A stretch of 64,000 nt of DNA from an uncultured Lachnospiraceae bacterium (GCA_934352055.1 CAKRJY010000002.1:225894-289893), one strand, 5' to 3'. Positions 15,777 to 25,224 are shown, numbered from the stretch's first letter. Program-made: numbers and translations. Notes: generated by a model not told the origin, from the letters alone.

Positions 15777-16229
15777 ATGCTGAGTATAGATCCATGGAAC
15801 ATCCTGTGGACGGTAGTCAATCTGTTGGTCCTTTATGCGATCTTTAAAAAATTTTTATATCAGCCGGTTATGAATGTCATCAATTCCAGAGATGATCTGG
15901 TAAAAAGCCAGTTTGCAGATGCAAAAAAAGAGCAGGATGACGCAAAGGCATTAAAGGCTGCATATCAGGATAAGTTGGAGAGTGCAAAGACAGAGGCAGA
16001 TCAGATTATTCTGGAAGCCAGAGACCGTGCACAAAAGGAACACGAGATGACTTTGGAAAAAACCAGAGTCGAGGCAGATGCCATGTTAGAAAAGGCAAAG
16101 AGCGATATTGCAAACGAGCAGGAAAAGGCAACAAAGGCGGCTGAAGCAGAAATTGCTAAGTTGGCGCTCATTGCAGCAAGAAAAATTGTAAAGACAGGTG
16201 ATGCTCATGACGCAGGCAGCAATCAATAA
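15777..16229 (+). CDS. atpF: F1Fo ATP synthase subunit b
   Basis: The 150-aa protein has one N-terminal membrane helix (NILWTVVNLLVLYAIFKKFL) and a long charged coiled coil that forms the peripheral stalk. AAAGGAAGG precedes the ATG. Its 3' end overlaps atpH by 23 bases. Confidence 0.93.
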   Translation: MLSIDPWNILWTVVNLLVLYAIFKKFLYQPVMNVINSRDDLVKSQFADAKKEQDDAKALKAAYQDKLESAKTEADQIILEARDRAQKEHEMTLEKTRVEADAMLEKAKSDIANEQEKATKAAEAEIAKLALIAARKIVKTGDAHDAGSNQ

Positions 16230-16725
16230 TGCAAAAGTTTTGTATCAGCTGCCGGTTGAGCGCGAAGTGGTAGAAAAAGCGGATGAACTCATCTTTTTGA
16301 CACCGGAATTGTTAGAGGTATTAGAAAATCCGACAATTGCGGAAGCAAAAAAATATGAGATTATCGAGCGGGTATGTGCGCTGGCACAAATGCCACAGAT
16401 GATGGTAAGCTTCCTTAAAATGATGAGTCATTTGGGAGAGTGCGATATAATGCGTCAGATTTTTGATGCTTATTATGCGTACTGGGATGAGCAAAATCAT
16501 ATCATACAGGCGCAGATCATTTTTGCAGGTGAGCCGGATGCGGCGACGCGTGAAGAAGCAGAACAGCTGTTACAAAAGAAATATCCAGATTATAAAATAG
16601 TGATGACGGAGAGCGTAGATGAAACACTTTTAGGCGGTTATATTGTTCGTATGAAAAACGAAGAATATGACAGAAGTTATGAGGGACGACTTCGTCAGTT
16701 AGAAAGAAAATTAACCGGGAGGTGA
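16207..16725 (+). CDS. atpH: F1Fo ATP synthase subunit delta
   Basis: The ~172-aa delta/OSCP subunit links the b stalk to F1. ATG 16207 (MTQAAINNAKVLYQLPV) has AGGTG seven bases upstream; GTG 16198 and ATG 16201 lie in or next to that site. The C-terminal LLGGYIVRMKNEEYDRSYEG matches the family's conserved end. The gene overlaps atpF and ends 5 bases before the chosen atpA start. Confidence 0.9.
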   Translation: MTQAAINNAKVLYQLPVEREVVEKADELIFLTPELLEVLENPTIAEAKKYEIIERVCALAQMPQMMVSFLKMMSHLGECDIMRQIFDAYYAYWDEQNHIIQAQIIFAGEPDAATREEAEQLLQKKYPDYKIVMTESVDETLLGGYIVRMKNEEYDRSYEGRLRQLERKLTGR

Positions 16726-16730
16726 CCCCT

Positions 16731-18230
16731 GTGGGCGCAATAAGTGCAACAGATATTATCTCCATTATTCAGGAAGAAATCGAAAATACCCATTGGAATG
16801 ACGAGAGTAAAGAGACAGGTGAAGTTATTTGGGTCGGCGATGGTATCGCAACGATTTATGGTATCGATCATGCCATGTATGGCGAGATTGTAATTTTTGA
16901 TAATGGAGTCAAAGGAATGGTTCAAGATATCCGTGCAAATGAGATAGGTGTAATCTTATTTGGCAGAGATACCGGAATCAAAGAAGGAACAAAGGTTGTT
17001 AGAACCAAGAAAAAAGCAGGTATACCAGTGGGCGATGCCTTTATTGGAAGAATCGTCAATGCACTGGGTGAGCCGATTGATGGAAATGGTGAGATTAAGG
17101 CGGATGGTTATCGTCCGATGGAAGAAGATGCACCGGGAATTGTAGACAGAAAATCCGTAGATACACCAATGGAAACAGGTATTCTTTCGATTGATTCCAT
17201 GTTTCCAATCGGAAGAGGCCAGCGTGAGCTGATTATTGGAGACCGTCAGACAGGTAAAACATCCATTGCAACAGATACAATCATCAACCAAAAAGGAAAA
17301 GATGTCATCTGTATTTATGTTGCAATTGGTCAGAAAGCATCCACGGTCGCAAAGATTGTATCTACGCTTACGAAGCATGGCGCGATGGATTATTCCATTG
17401 TACTCTCTTCTACTGCAAGTGATCCGGCATCGTTACAGTATGTAGCACCATATGCCGGTACGGCATTGGCAGAATACTTTATGCATCAGGGAAAAGATGT
17501 TTTGATTGTATATGATGATTTATCAAAACATGCTGTGGCATATCGTGCGCTGAGTCTGCTTTTGGAACGTTCTCCGGGACGTGAGGCGTATCCGGGTGAT
17601 GTATTTTACTTACATTCCAGATTGTTGGAGAGAAGCAGTCGTTTGTCAGATGAATTGGGTGGAGGCTCTATTACAGCCCTTCCAATCATTGAAACACAGG
17701 CAGGAGATGTATCTGCCTATATTCCGACAAACGTTATTTCCATTACAGATGGACAGATTTTCTTGGAGAGTAATCTTTTCAACTCCGGTATGCGTCCGGC
17801 TGTCAATGTAGGTCTTTCTGTATCCCGTGTTGGTGGTGCAGCACAGACAAAGGCAATGAAAAAAGCATCCGGAAGTATTCGTATTGATTTGGCACAGTAC
17901 CGTGAGATGGAAGTCTTTACCCAGTTTGCATCAGATCTTGATGATGCAACAAAGGCACAGCTGACACATGGTAAAGCATTGATGGAACTGTTAAAACAGC
18001 CACTTTGCCAGCCACTTTCTTTGCATGAGCAGGTTATGACACTTTGCCTGGCAAATCACGGATTTTTTGATACCGTCGAGACAAAGCAGGTAAAACAGTA
18101 CCAAAAGGATGTCTTGTCCTTTATGGATTTAAAACACCCGGAAATCGGCGAAGAAATCGAGAATACGAAAGCAATCAGCGATGAACTGGTAGAAAAGATG
18201 CTTGATGCAGCAAAAGAATTTGTAGGATAG
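16731..18230 (+). CDS. atpA: F1Fo ATP synthase subunit alpha
   Basis: The ~499-aa non-catalytic nucleotide-binding subunit has the P-loop GDRQTGKTS, then LVIYDDLSKHAVAYR-like and ITDGQIFLESNLFNSG-like blocks and the alpha-type end. The start is GTG 16731, six bases after GGAGGTG; the in-frame GTG at 16722 is part of that ribosome site. Confidence 0.95.
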   Translation: MGAISATDIISIIQEEIENTHWNDESKETGEVIWVGDGIATIYGIDHAMYGEIVIFDNGVKGMVQDIRANEIGVILFGRDTGIKEGTKVVRTKKKAGIPVGDAFIGRIVNALGEPIDGNGEIKADGYRPMEEDAPGIVDRKSVDTPMETGILSIDSMFPIGRGQRELIIGDRQTGKTSIATDTIINQKGKDVICIYVAIGQKASTVAKIVSTLTKHGAMDYSIVLSSTASDPASLQYVAPYAGTALAEYFMHQGKDVLIVYDDLSKHAVAYRALSLLLERSPGREAYPGDVFYLHSRLLERSSRLSDELGGGSITALPIIETQAGDVSAYIPTNVISITDGQIFLESNLFNSGMRPAVNVGLSVSRVGGAAQTKAMKKASGSIRIDLAQYREMEVFTQFASDLDDATKAQLTHGKALMELLKQPLCQPLSLHEQVMTLCLANHGFFDTVETKQVKQYQKDVLSFMDLKHPEIGEEIENTKAISDELVEKMLDAAKEFVG

Positions 18231-18241
18231 TAGGTGTTGTT

Positions 18242-19135
18242 ATGGCAAATACGAAGGAGATACAGGATCGTATCAAAAGTATCAATGATACATTAAAAAT
18301 CACAAATGCCATGTACATGATCTCTTCTTCTAAGTTGAAGAAGGCAAAGAAAATGTTGGCAGATACGGAACCATATTTCTTTACGTTGCAGTCGGAAATG
18401 AGTCGAATCTTGCGACATCTTCCGGATATGGAAGATATCTATTTTAAGTCGAATGAAGATAAACCGATGGAGGAAAGAAAAGTCGGTTACATCGTTATTA
18501 CGGCGGACAAAGGTTTGGCAGGTTCCTATAATCATAATGTCTTGAAATTGGCAGAAGAGCATTTGCTTTCCCATCCAAATCATGAATTGTTTGTACTTGG
18601 AGAGTTAGGCCGTCATTATTTTGAACAGCGTGGAATTGCGATTGATAAGCAGTTTCATTATACTGTACAGAATCCGACGTTAAACCGTGCGCGAAATATC
18701 GCGGAGGAGCTGTTGGAGATGTACCGGGAAGAAAAATTAGATGAGGTCTACATCATTTATACAACGATGGTCAATGCAGTGCAGGAAGAAACCCAGATTT
18801 TACAATTGCTGCCACTGAAAAAGACGGACTTTGATATAAAATTACCGATTGATATTCCACACGAGGAATTAGCCCTTCGTCCATCGGCGGAGGCGGTGAT
18901 GGATCGCATTGTTCCGGATTATGTGGTTGGTTTTGTATATGGTGCGTTGGTGGAATCATATTCCTGCGAACAGAATGCACGTATGATGGCAATGGAAGCA
19001 GCATCGAAGAGTGCAAAGGATATGCTTCATGAATTGGATATTTTATATAATCGAGCAAGACAGGCTGCAATTACACAGGAAATTACAGAAGTAATCGCTG
19101 GTGCAAAGTCACAAAAGCGAAAACGTAAAAAATAA
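18242..19135 (+). CDS. atpG: F1Fo ATP synthase subunit gamma
   Basis: The 297-aa central-shaft subunit begins with MANTKEIQDRIKSINDTLKI and ends with the conserved helix RQAAITQEITEVIAGA followed by an unusually basic tail (KSQKRKRKK). GTAGGTG is a modest ribosome site. It lies 11 bases after atpA. Confidence 0.94.
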   Translation: MANTKEIQDRIKSINDTLKITNAMYMISSSKLKKAKKMLADTEPYFFTLQSEMSRILRHLPDMEDIYFKSNEDKPMEERKVGYIVITADKGLAGSYNHNVLKLAEEHLLSHPNHELFVLGELGRHYFEQRGIAIDKQFHYTVQNPTLNRARNIAEELLEMYREEKLDEVYIIYTTMVNAVQEETQILQLLPLKKTDFDIKLPIDIPHEELALRPSAEAVMDRIVPDYVVGFVYGALVESYSCEQNARMMAMEAASKSAKDMLHELDILYNRARQAAITQEITEVIAGAKSQKRKRKK

Positions 19136-19162
19136 AAAAGCTAAGATTAAGGAGGCTTTTTG

Positions 19163-20551
19163 ATGAAGACAGGAAAAATTGTTCAGGTGATGGGACCGGT
19201 TGTCGATGTAGAGTTTTTCGATGAAGACTTACCGGCAATCAGAGACGCACTTGAAGTACAAAATGGTGACAAGAAGTGTGTGATGGAAGTTGCACAACAT
19301 ATTGGCAATAAAACTGTCCGCTGTATTATGTTAGCATCCAGCGAGGGACTTTCCCGTGATATGGAGGTTGTTGCAACAGGCAGCGGCATTAAAACACCGG
19401 TGGGAGAACAGACATTAGGACGTTTGTTCAATGTTTTAGGTGAAACCATCGATGGCGGAGAACAGTTAAAAGATGGTGAGCAGTGGGAAATCCACAGAGA
19501 GCCACCAACATTTGAGGAACAAAATCCGGCAGAAGAAATCCTAGAGACAGGTATCAAGGTCATTGATCTGCTTGCCCCTTATGCAAAAGGCGGTAAGATT
19601 GGTCTGTTTGGTGGTGCCGGTGTAGGTAAGACGGTATTGATCCAGGAATTGATCAGTAATATTGCGACAGAACATGGCGGTTATTCTATTTTTACCGGTG
19701 TTGGCGAGCGTTCCCGTGAAGGAAATGATTTGTGGACAGAAATGAAAGAATCCGGTGTTTTGGAAAAGACAGCGCTTGTGTTTGGTCAGATGAACGAGCC
19801 ACCTGGAGCACGTATGAGAGTCGCAGAAACAGGACTTACCATGGCGGAATATTTCCGTGATGAGAAGCATCAGAATGTGCTTTTATTTATTGATAATATT
19901 TTCCGTTTCACACAGGCAGGATCTGAGGTATCAGCACTTTTAGGACGTATGCCATCTGCAGTAGGTTATCAGCCGACACTTGCTACCGAAATGGGTGAAT
20001 TGCAGGAACGTATTGCATCTACAAAAAATGGTTCGGTCACTTCCGTACAGGCGGTTTATGTACCGGCAGACGATTTGACAGACCCGGCTCCGGCAACAAC
20101 ATTTGCACATTTGGATGCAACAACGGTTCTTTCAAGAAAAATTGTAGAGCAGGGAATTTATCCTGCTGTAGATCCACTGGAATCTACGTCCCGTATCTTA
20201 GAGCCGGATATCGTAGGTGAAGAACATTATGAAGTGGCAAGAAAAGTACAGGAAATTTTACAGAAGTACAAAGAATTGCAGGATATCATTGCCATCCTTG
20301 GTATGGAAGAACTTGCGGATGAGGATAAGCTTACCGTATTTCGTGCAAGAAAGATTCAAAAGTTCTTGTCTCAGCCATTCCATGTAGCAGAGAACTTTAC
20401 CGGAGTAAAGGGTGTGTATGTGCCATTGAAAGAGACCGTTCGTGGATTTAAGGCGATCATTGATGGTGAAATGGACGAATATCCGGAAAATGCGTTCTTT
20501 AACGTAGGTACGATAGAAGACGTGATAGACAAAGCAAAATCTATGCAGTAG
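19163..20551 (+). CDS. atpD: F1Fo ATP synthase subunit beta
   Basis: The 462-aa catalytic subunit has the P-loop GGAGVGKTV, the catalytic-glutamate region GVGERSREGNDLW, and the DNIFRFTQAGSEVSALLGRM block. ATG 19163 is preceded by AAGGAGG; the adjoining TTG at 19160 is less likely. The N-terminal MKTGKIVQVMGPVVDVEF is standard. Confidence 0.96.
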   Translation: MKTGKIVQVMGPVVDVEFFDEDLPAIRDALEVQNGDKKCVMEVAQHIGNKTVRCIMLASSEGLSRDMEVVATGSGIKTPVGEQTLGRLFNVLGETIDGGEQLKDGEQWEIHREPPTFEEQNPAEEILETGIKVIDLLAPYAKGGKIGLFGGAGVGKTVLIQELISNIATEHGGYSIFTGVGERSREGNDLWTEMKESGVLEKTALVFGQMNEPPGARMRVAETGLTMAEYFRDEKHQNVLLFIDNIFRFTQAGSEVSALLGRMPSAVGYQPTLATEMGELQERIASTKNGSVTSVQAVYVPADDLTDPAPATTFAHLDATTVLSRKIVEQGIYPAVDPLESTSRILEPDIVGEEHYEVARKVQEILQKYKELQDIIAILGMEELADEDKLTVFRARKIQKFLSQPFHVAENFTGVKGVYVPLKETVRGFKAIIDGEMDEYPENAFFNVGTIEDVIDKAKSMQ

Positions 20552-20580
20552 TTTCTCTTGTAACAGAAAGGTGAAAAGTT

Positions 20581-20997
20581 ATGGCTGCAAGTAATACATT
20601 TTATTTAAAAATTATATCTGCGAACCGTGTGTTTTACGCGGGCAGATGCCGTTCTTTGATTGTGCCGGAATATGATGGTCAAAAAGAAATTTTGGCACAT
20701 CATGAGGATATGGTCATTGCCATTGACGAAGGCGAAATGCGTTTCCAGCCGGAAGGCAGTGAAGACTGGGAATATGCAGTTGTCGGCATGGGATTTGTCG
20801 AGATTGTGCATAACCGTGTGACACTTTTGGTAGAGACAGCAGAGCGACCGGAAGAGATTGATGTGGCAAGAGCACAGGAAGCAAAAGAACGAGCAGAAGA
20901 ACAGCTTCGTCAGAAACAGAGCATCCATGAGTACTATCACTCACGTGCATCTTTGGCGAGAGCGATGGCGCGACTGAAAGCAACCGCAGGTAAATAA
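20581..20997 (+). CDS. atpC: F1Fo ATP synthase subunit epsilon
   Basis: The 138-aa subunit has an N-terminal beta-sandwich (FYLKIISANRVFYAGRCRSL) and a C-terminal helical hairpin (AQEAKERAEEQLRQK ... ASLARAMARLKA), which in the family regulates rotation. It is the last gene of the operon and is followed by a terminator. Confidence 0.93.
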   Translation: MAASNTFYLKIISANRVFYAGRCRSLIVPEYDGQKEILAHHEDMVIAIDEGEMRFQPEGSEDWEYAVVGMGFVEIVHNRVTLLVETAERPEEIDVARAQEAKERAEEQLRQKQSIHEYYHSRASLARAMARLKATAGK

Positions 20998-21016
20998 AAC
21001 AGAATAGAAATAGACG

Positions 21017-21066
21017 CAGAGTGTCATGAAAACAAAGGATATGTTTTGTGACACTCTGTTTTGTTT
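21017..21066 (+). terminator. Terminator of the atp operon
   Basis: CAGAGTGTCA pairs with TGACACTCTG, and the inner GAAAAC/GTTTT extends the stem; TTTTGTTT follows. It starts 20 bases after the atpC stop. Confidence 0.8.
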
Positions 21067-21072
21067 ATGAAG

Positions 21073-21094
21073 TTTCTTAAGGAAAATTAAGAAA
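21073..21094 (+). promoter_or_regulatory. Inverted repeat upstream of the MacAB-type operon
   Basis: TTTCTTAA and TTAAGAAA form a perfect 8-bp inverted repeat with a 6-base spacer. The same bases also give a direct repeat TTAAGG/TTAAGA with a 10-base period, a pattern bound by OmpR-type response regulators. It lies just upstream of the putative promoter. The cognate regulator is not in the window. Confidence 0.45.
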
Positions 21095-21112
21095 AAATAA
21101 AGGGTTTCTATA

Positions 21113-21141
21113 TTTACCTAAGCGAAAAAAACCAGTATAGT
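21113..21141 (+). promoter_or_regulatory. Putative promoter of the MacAB-type operon
   Basis: TTTACC and TATAGT are separated by 17 bases, ~65 bases before the adaptor start. The -10 is good and the -35 is weak, which fits a promoter needing an activator at the adjacent repeat. Confidence 0.45.
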
Positions 21142-21207
21142 GTGAGAAGAGAACGAAATCGAAACAAGATGTTGTGGCGGTTTGATACAAATCATAAGGA
21201 GAGTGTT

Positions 21208-22581
21208 ATGTTGGAAAAAATCAAGAAACATAAGAAGCTGGTGATTGTACTGGTGGTAATCGTGATTGTTGCGATTGTTGCAGGAATTGTGGTTAAGAAA
21301 ATGAAAAATAATGCAGGAGAAATTACCCAGGAGGAAAATGGTATTCAGTCATTTTCACTGGCAAAGCAGGACATGACGAGTTCTGTCAGCACAAGTGGTA
21401 CCGTAGAGAGCAGCAATGTGACCGAGGTGACAACAGAAGTTAGTAGTGCAATCAAAGAGTTAAATGTATCACTTGGTGATCATGTAGAAAAAGGACAGGT
21501 GCTTTGTACCTTTGATGATGAAGAAATCAAGCAGCAGATTGCAGATTTAGAGAAACAAAATGGTGCTGCACAAAAGGCGAATGCCAGTACCATACAAAAA
21601 GCGCAGCGCGCAGTAGATACAGCAAGCGCACAGGTGAACGCAAAAACAGCAGCTTTAGCAGCAGCGCAAAATGACTATCAGACCATTCAGAATATGTTAG
21701 GAAATGGCGACCAGTCTGCAGAGGACAAATCGGCAGCACTTGCTTCCGCACAGGCAAATGTGCAGAGTGCACAGGGAGAATTGGATGGTGCCAACCAAAG
21801 CCTTATAGCGGCACAGGAAGCGTTAGAAGATGCCAAAAATACAACGGTAAATAACAGCTCATCATCTGACCTTACCAAATTGCGTCAGCAGCTGAATAAT
21901 CTTACCGTCGTCGCAAGTCAGTCCGGTGTGATCACACAGTTGAATGTTTCAAAGGGAAGTATTCCTTCGAATGGTTCTTTGATGCGTATTGAGGATGACA
22001 CAACACTGAAGGTAAATGTAAACATCAAGGAAAAAGATATTTTAAAACTGGCAGCAGGACAAAAAGCAAGCATCAGTGCAGATGCGATTGGAAGTGACAA
22101 GGTATTTAGCGGAACCGTTGATAAAGTGGTTAATTTTGCATCTAAGAGTGCAGCGAGTGATGGTTCAGGTTCGACTTCAGGATATAGTGCTACGATTGCA
22201 TTAGAGCCGGGAACACCACTGTTATTAGGTATGTCCGTCAATGTAGAAATCCTTTTAAATGAAGAGGGAGAACAGCTTGCTGTACCATATGATGCAATTT
22301 CACAGGACGATGACGGATCAAGCTATGTAATGGTAGGCGAGAAAAAGGATAATGGCAAGTATAAAGTGAAAAAAGTAACCGTTACCCCTGGTATTTCAAA
22401 TAACTACTACACCGCCATTACATCGGATGACTTGAAGGAAGGAGATACAATTATCAACTATCCATACGAAGTCGAAGAAGGAGAAGAAGTAGAGTTATAT
22501 TTCCCGGAGAATGATAACAATTTCGCAGGAACAGGAGACGGTTCAACAGGTTCTTCAACAACATTTTCAACAACAAATTAG
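21208..22581 (+). CDS. Efflux adaptor, HlyD/MacA (YknX-like) family
   Basis: ATG 21208 (MLEKIKKHKKLVIVLVVIV) has AAGGAGAG upstream; longer in-frame starts lack one. The 457-aa protein has one N-terminal membrane anchor (about residues 9-31) and a lipoyl-like half (VTEVTTEVSSAIKELNVSLG, then GDHVEKGQVLCTFDDEE). A long Ala/Gln-rich coiled-coil hairpin (about 110-225) follows, then the second lipoyl half and a beta-barrel domain. A Ser/Thr/Gly-rich tail ends the protein. It forms an operon with the ABC ATPase and permease downstream and probably acts outside the membrane as their accessory subunit, exporting a peptide, lipid or drug. Confidence 0.88.
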   Translation: MLEKIKKHKKLVIVLVVIVIVAIVAGIVVKKMKNNAGEITQEENGIQSFSLAKQDMTSSVSTSGTVESSNVTEVTTEVSSAIKELNVSLGDHVEKGQVLCTFDDEEIKQQIADLEKQNGAAQKANASTIQKAQRAVDTASAQVNAKTAALAAAQNDYQTIQNMLGNGDQSAEDKSAALASAQANVQSAQGELDGANQSLIAAQEALEDAKNTTVNNSSSSDLTKLRQQLNNLTVVASQSGVITQLNVSKGSIPSNGSLMRIEDDTTLKVNVNIKEKDILKLAAGQKASISADAIGSDKVFSGTVDKVVNFASKSAASDGSGSTSGYSATIALEPGTPLLLGMSVNVEILLNEEGEQLAVPYDAISQDDDGSSYVMVGEKKDNGKYKVKKVTVTPGISNNYYTAITSDDLKEGDTIINYPYEVEEGEEVELYFPENDNNFAGTGDGSTGSSTTFSTTN

Positions 22582-22599
22582 AAAGGGGCTAACTGCTTT

Positions 22600-23310
22600 A
22601 TGGATAAAACAAACGTAATTGACATGCAAGGCATTGTTAAGCGTTATTATGTGGGTCAGCCCAATGAACTTGAAATTTTGCATGGTATAGACTTGCATGT
22701 TTCGCAAAACGAGTTTGTTGCAATTGTGGGAGAGTCTGGTTCAGGAAAAAGTACCCTGATGAATATGATTGGTGCTTTGGACCGTCCGACAGAAGGAACG
22801 TATCGCCTGGTGGGGCAGGATATCAGTCAGCTAAAAGATGAACAGCTGAGTGATATTCGTAACCAGGAAATCGGATTTATATTCCAGAATTTTTGCCTGA
22901 TTCCACGTATGAGTGCTGTGCGAAATGTAGAGATTCCGCTTATGTATGCCAATATGCCGCCAAAACAGCGCAGAGAGCGTGCGATGGAACTTCTCGCAAT
23001 GGTCGGCATGGAAGACCGTGCAGATCATAAACCGAATGAATTATCAGGCGGACAGAATCAGCGTGTTGCTATCGCAAGAGCTATGGCAAATGATCCGAAT
23101 ATTTTACTGGCGGACGAACCGACAGGTGCTTTGGATTCGAAGACAGGTCATCTTGTTATGGATATCTTTCACAGATTACACGAAGAACAGAATAAGACAG
23201 TCGTTTTGATTACACATAGTCAGGAACTTGCACATGAGACAGAACGCATGATTACGATTTCCGATGGAAGAATCATTGCGGATCAAGGGATTGGGGGTGA
23301 GAGTGTATGA
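22600..23310 (+). CDS. ABC transporter ATP-binding protein, MacB/LolD/YknY type
   Basis: The 236-aa ATPase has Walker A GESGSGKST, Q-loop IGFIFQNFCLIP, signature LSGGQNQRVAIARA and Walker B ILLADEPTGALD, with the D-loop following. It overlaps the permease gene by 4 bases (ATGA). Together with the adaptor and permease it makes a MacAB/YknXYZ-type mechanotransmission exporter. Confidence 0.92.
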   Translation: MDKTNVIDMQGIVKRYYVGQPNELEILHGIDLHVSQNEFVAIVGESGSGKSTLMNMIGALDRPTEGTYRLVGQDISQLKDEQLSDIRNQEIGFIFQNFCLIPRMSAVRNVEIPLMYANMPPKQRRERAMELLAMVGMEDRADHKPNELSGGQNQRVAIARAMANDPNILLADEPTGALDSKTGHLVMDIFHRLHEEQNKTVVLITHSQELAHETERMITISDGRIIADQGIGGESV

Positions 23311-24653
23311 ATTTGACAGAAAGTGTACGCCTTTCCTTTGAAAGCTTAAAATCAAATAAATTGCGCTCCTTCCTTACGATGCTGGGCATTATTATCGGTA
23401 TCAGTGCGGTTATTACGATTACGACCATTGGAAATTCTTTGCAAAAAACAATTGCATCAACGATGCGTGAATTGGGCGGAACCAATTTGATTTATGCATA
23501 CGTGAATGCGATTATGCCGGAGTTTGAAAATGATGCGGAATGGGAACGATGGGAATACCCGGAAATGACGGCAAAGGAAAAACTGACATATGAAAAATTA
23601 TCAGAGTTTCAAAAAGATTTTGCAGACCGCGTCGATAGTGTGAGCGTAGAGGAAGGATTGACATATTCTGCCTCAAGTACCGGTGATAAGGCTACAACAA
23701 AAGTTTCTGTAAGCGGTGTGACACCGGGTTATCTGAATGCAACCAAATTACAGTTGCTAGCGGGTAGAAATATCAGTGATAAGGATAACAAGGAGATGAA
23801 GACAACAGCGCTTGTATCAGACTTGTATGTAAAATATGCATGGGGTGGACAGAATCCAATCGGTAAAGAGATTTCCGTGCAGCTTGAGGATGATGGAACG
23901 GTTCAGAAGTTTTATGTTGTCGGTATTTACCATTATGATAACATCAAAATGGGAAGCGGAGATCCAAAGGCATCGGAACGTGAATGGGTAACACCAATTC
24001 TGGTTCCTTATACGTATGTTGCGGAAACAAACAAAGCGAATGGTACGGGAAATGAGCTGCAGAGTTTTCAGGTTATGGCAAAAGACGGTGAAGATGCTAC
24101 CCAGTTATCTCAGGATATGGCAGCCTATTTTGATACAAAATATTTTTCTGATACAGGAAATTTTGAATTACAGAGTTATGATATGGCATCAGAACTTGGT
24201 CAGATTGATCAAGTATTGAAGATACTTACCATTGCCATTTCCGTTATTGCTGCAATATCGTTGATTGTAGGTGGTGTTGGTGTTATGAATATCATGCTTG
24301 TAAGTGTAGTGGAGAGAACGAGAGAAATCGGTATTCGAAAAGCACTTGGAGCGAAGAATAAGAGTATCCGACGCCAGTTCATGACAGAGGCCGTTGTCAT
24401 CTGTCTGATGGGTGGTGTGATTGGTATTTTAATCGGTGTTTTGAATGGATTTATTCTTGCACAGGTTGTAGGAGTTCTGGTAACAAATTACCAGCCGGAC
24501 CTTTCCGGAATGCTGAATATTACCGTCAGCCCTTCCATATCAGCAATTGTGATATCGGTGGTATTTTCGATGTTAATCGGCATCATCTTTGGATATTATC
24601 CAGCAAAGAGAGCAGCGAATATGTCGCCAATCGATGCACTTCGTTACGAGTAG
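23307..24653 (+). CDS. ABC transporter permease, MacB/FtsX type (YknZ-like)
   Basis: The 448-aa protein has one N-terminal membrane helix with the MacB opening (SLKSNKLRSFLTMLGIIIGI). A ~230-residue extracellular MacB periplasmic-core domain follows, then the FtsX block of three C-terminal helices (GGVGVMNIMLVSVVERTREI, then GIRKALGAK) ending ANMSPIDALRYE. All are typical. It closes the operon; the large palindrome begins 17 bases after its stop. Confidence 0.92.
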   Translation: MNLTESVRLSFESLKSNKLRSFLTMLGIIIGISAVITITTIGNSLQKTIASTMRELGGTNLIYAYVNAIMPEFENDAEWERWEYPEMTAKEKLTYEKLSEFQKDFADRVDSVSVEEGLTYSASSTGDKATTKVSVSGVTPGYLNATKLQLLAGRNISDKDNKEMKTTALVSDLYVKYAWGGQNPIGKEISVQLEDDGTVQKFYVVGIYHYDNIKMGSGDPKASEREWVTPILVPYTYVAETNKANGTGNELQSFQVMAKDGEDATQLSQDMAAYFDTKYFSDTGNFELQSYDMASELGQIDQVLKILTIAISVIAAISLIVGGVGVMNIMLVSVVERTREIGIRKALGAKNKSIRRQFMTEAVVICLMGGVIGILIGVLNGFILAQVVGVLVTNYQPDLSGMLNITVSPSISAIVISVVFSMLIGIIFGYYPAKRAANMSPIDALRYE

Positions 24654-24669
24654 TTACGTCAGGTTACGT

Positions 24670-25222
24670 CAGGGACGTTCCTTTTGCCACAGGGAGCGTC
24701 CCTTTTGGATTTAATGAGCGTTAAAAACCTGTGCGCAACTCCTTCATAACAAACTTTTTGAGCAGGTTAGGAGAGTCTTTACAAGAATTTTTGCTTTAAC
24801 GAAACTGTCTTTTGCACAGCTTCGACTGCCGTCAGGATGTGTCCGTTGGTGCCAGTTATGAAACGGCATCACTTATAAGAGCTTCTAGGAACTTAAGATG
24901 TAGTTTAAATAAGAGGTGCGGCAACCGGCGCAAACGTACATCCATGTACGGTTGCGCCTCTCGGGTACATCCATGTACCCGAGTTGCCAGGCAAAAATTA
25001 AGTTCCAAGAAGCTCTAATGCGTTTTGCATTCATATCTGACATCAACGAACATCATCCCAGACGGTTGTCGAACTTTGCAAAGACAGTTTTAATTAGAGA
25101 AAGGCAAAAATTCTTGTTAAAAGACTCCCTGTTCTGCGACAGTTTGTTATGAAGGAGTTGCGCTCAGGTTCTGAAAATAAAGCCATTAGGGACACTCCTT
25201 GTGGCAAAAGGAGCGTCCCTAA
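24670..25222. repeat. ~550-bp imperfect palindrome with branched tip (possible structured RNA or foldback element)
   Basis: The whole macB-pckA gap is one long inverted repeat. The outer arms are AGGGACG...GCGTCCCT blocks (24671-24703 and 25188-25220), each itself a hairpin. Next, AACCTGTGCGCAACTCCTTC (from 24726) matches the reverse complement of 25141-25170 with one mismatch over 30 bases. Pairing continues through CAAGAATTTTTGC, AAACTGTCTTT and AGAGCTTCTAGGAACTTAA. At the centre, GGCAAC/GTTGCC closes two neighbouring perfect hairpins, each with ACATCCATGT at its tip (24927-24957 and 24959-24982). No supported gene lies inside. Confidence 0.85.
24671..24707 (+). terminator. Terminator of the MacAB-type operon (outer left hairpin of the palindrome)
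   Basis: AGGGACGTTCC pairs with GGGAGCGTCCCT (one G-T pair) and is followed by TTTT. Two direct copies of GTTACGTCAG (24654-24673) come just before it. The mirror copy at 25187-25221 could terminate leftward transcription. Confidence 0.6.
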
Positions 25223-25224
25223 CG

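Noticed and set aside
24927..24982. CRISPR-like repeats (two ACATCCATGT units)
   Set aside because: Only two copies, each a hairpin tip of a larger fold, without regular spacers or cas genes.
24812..25152. Small open frames inside the large palindrome
   Set aside because: They have no ribosome sites, and their sequence follows from the inverted-repeat structure.
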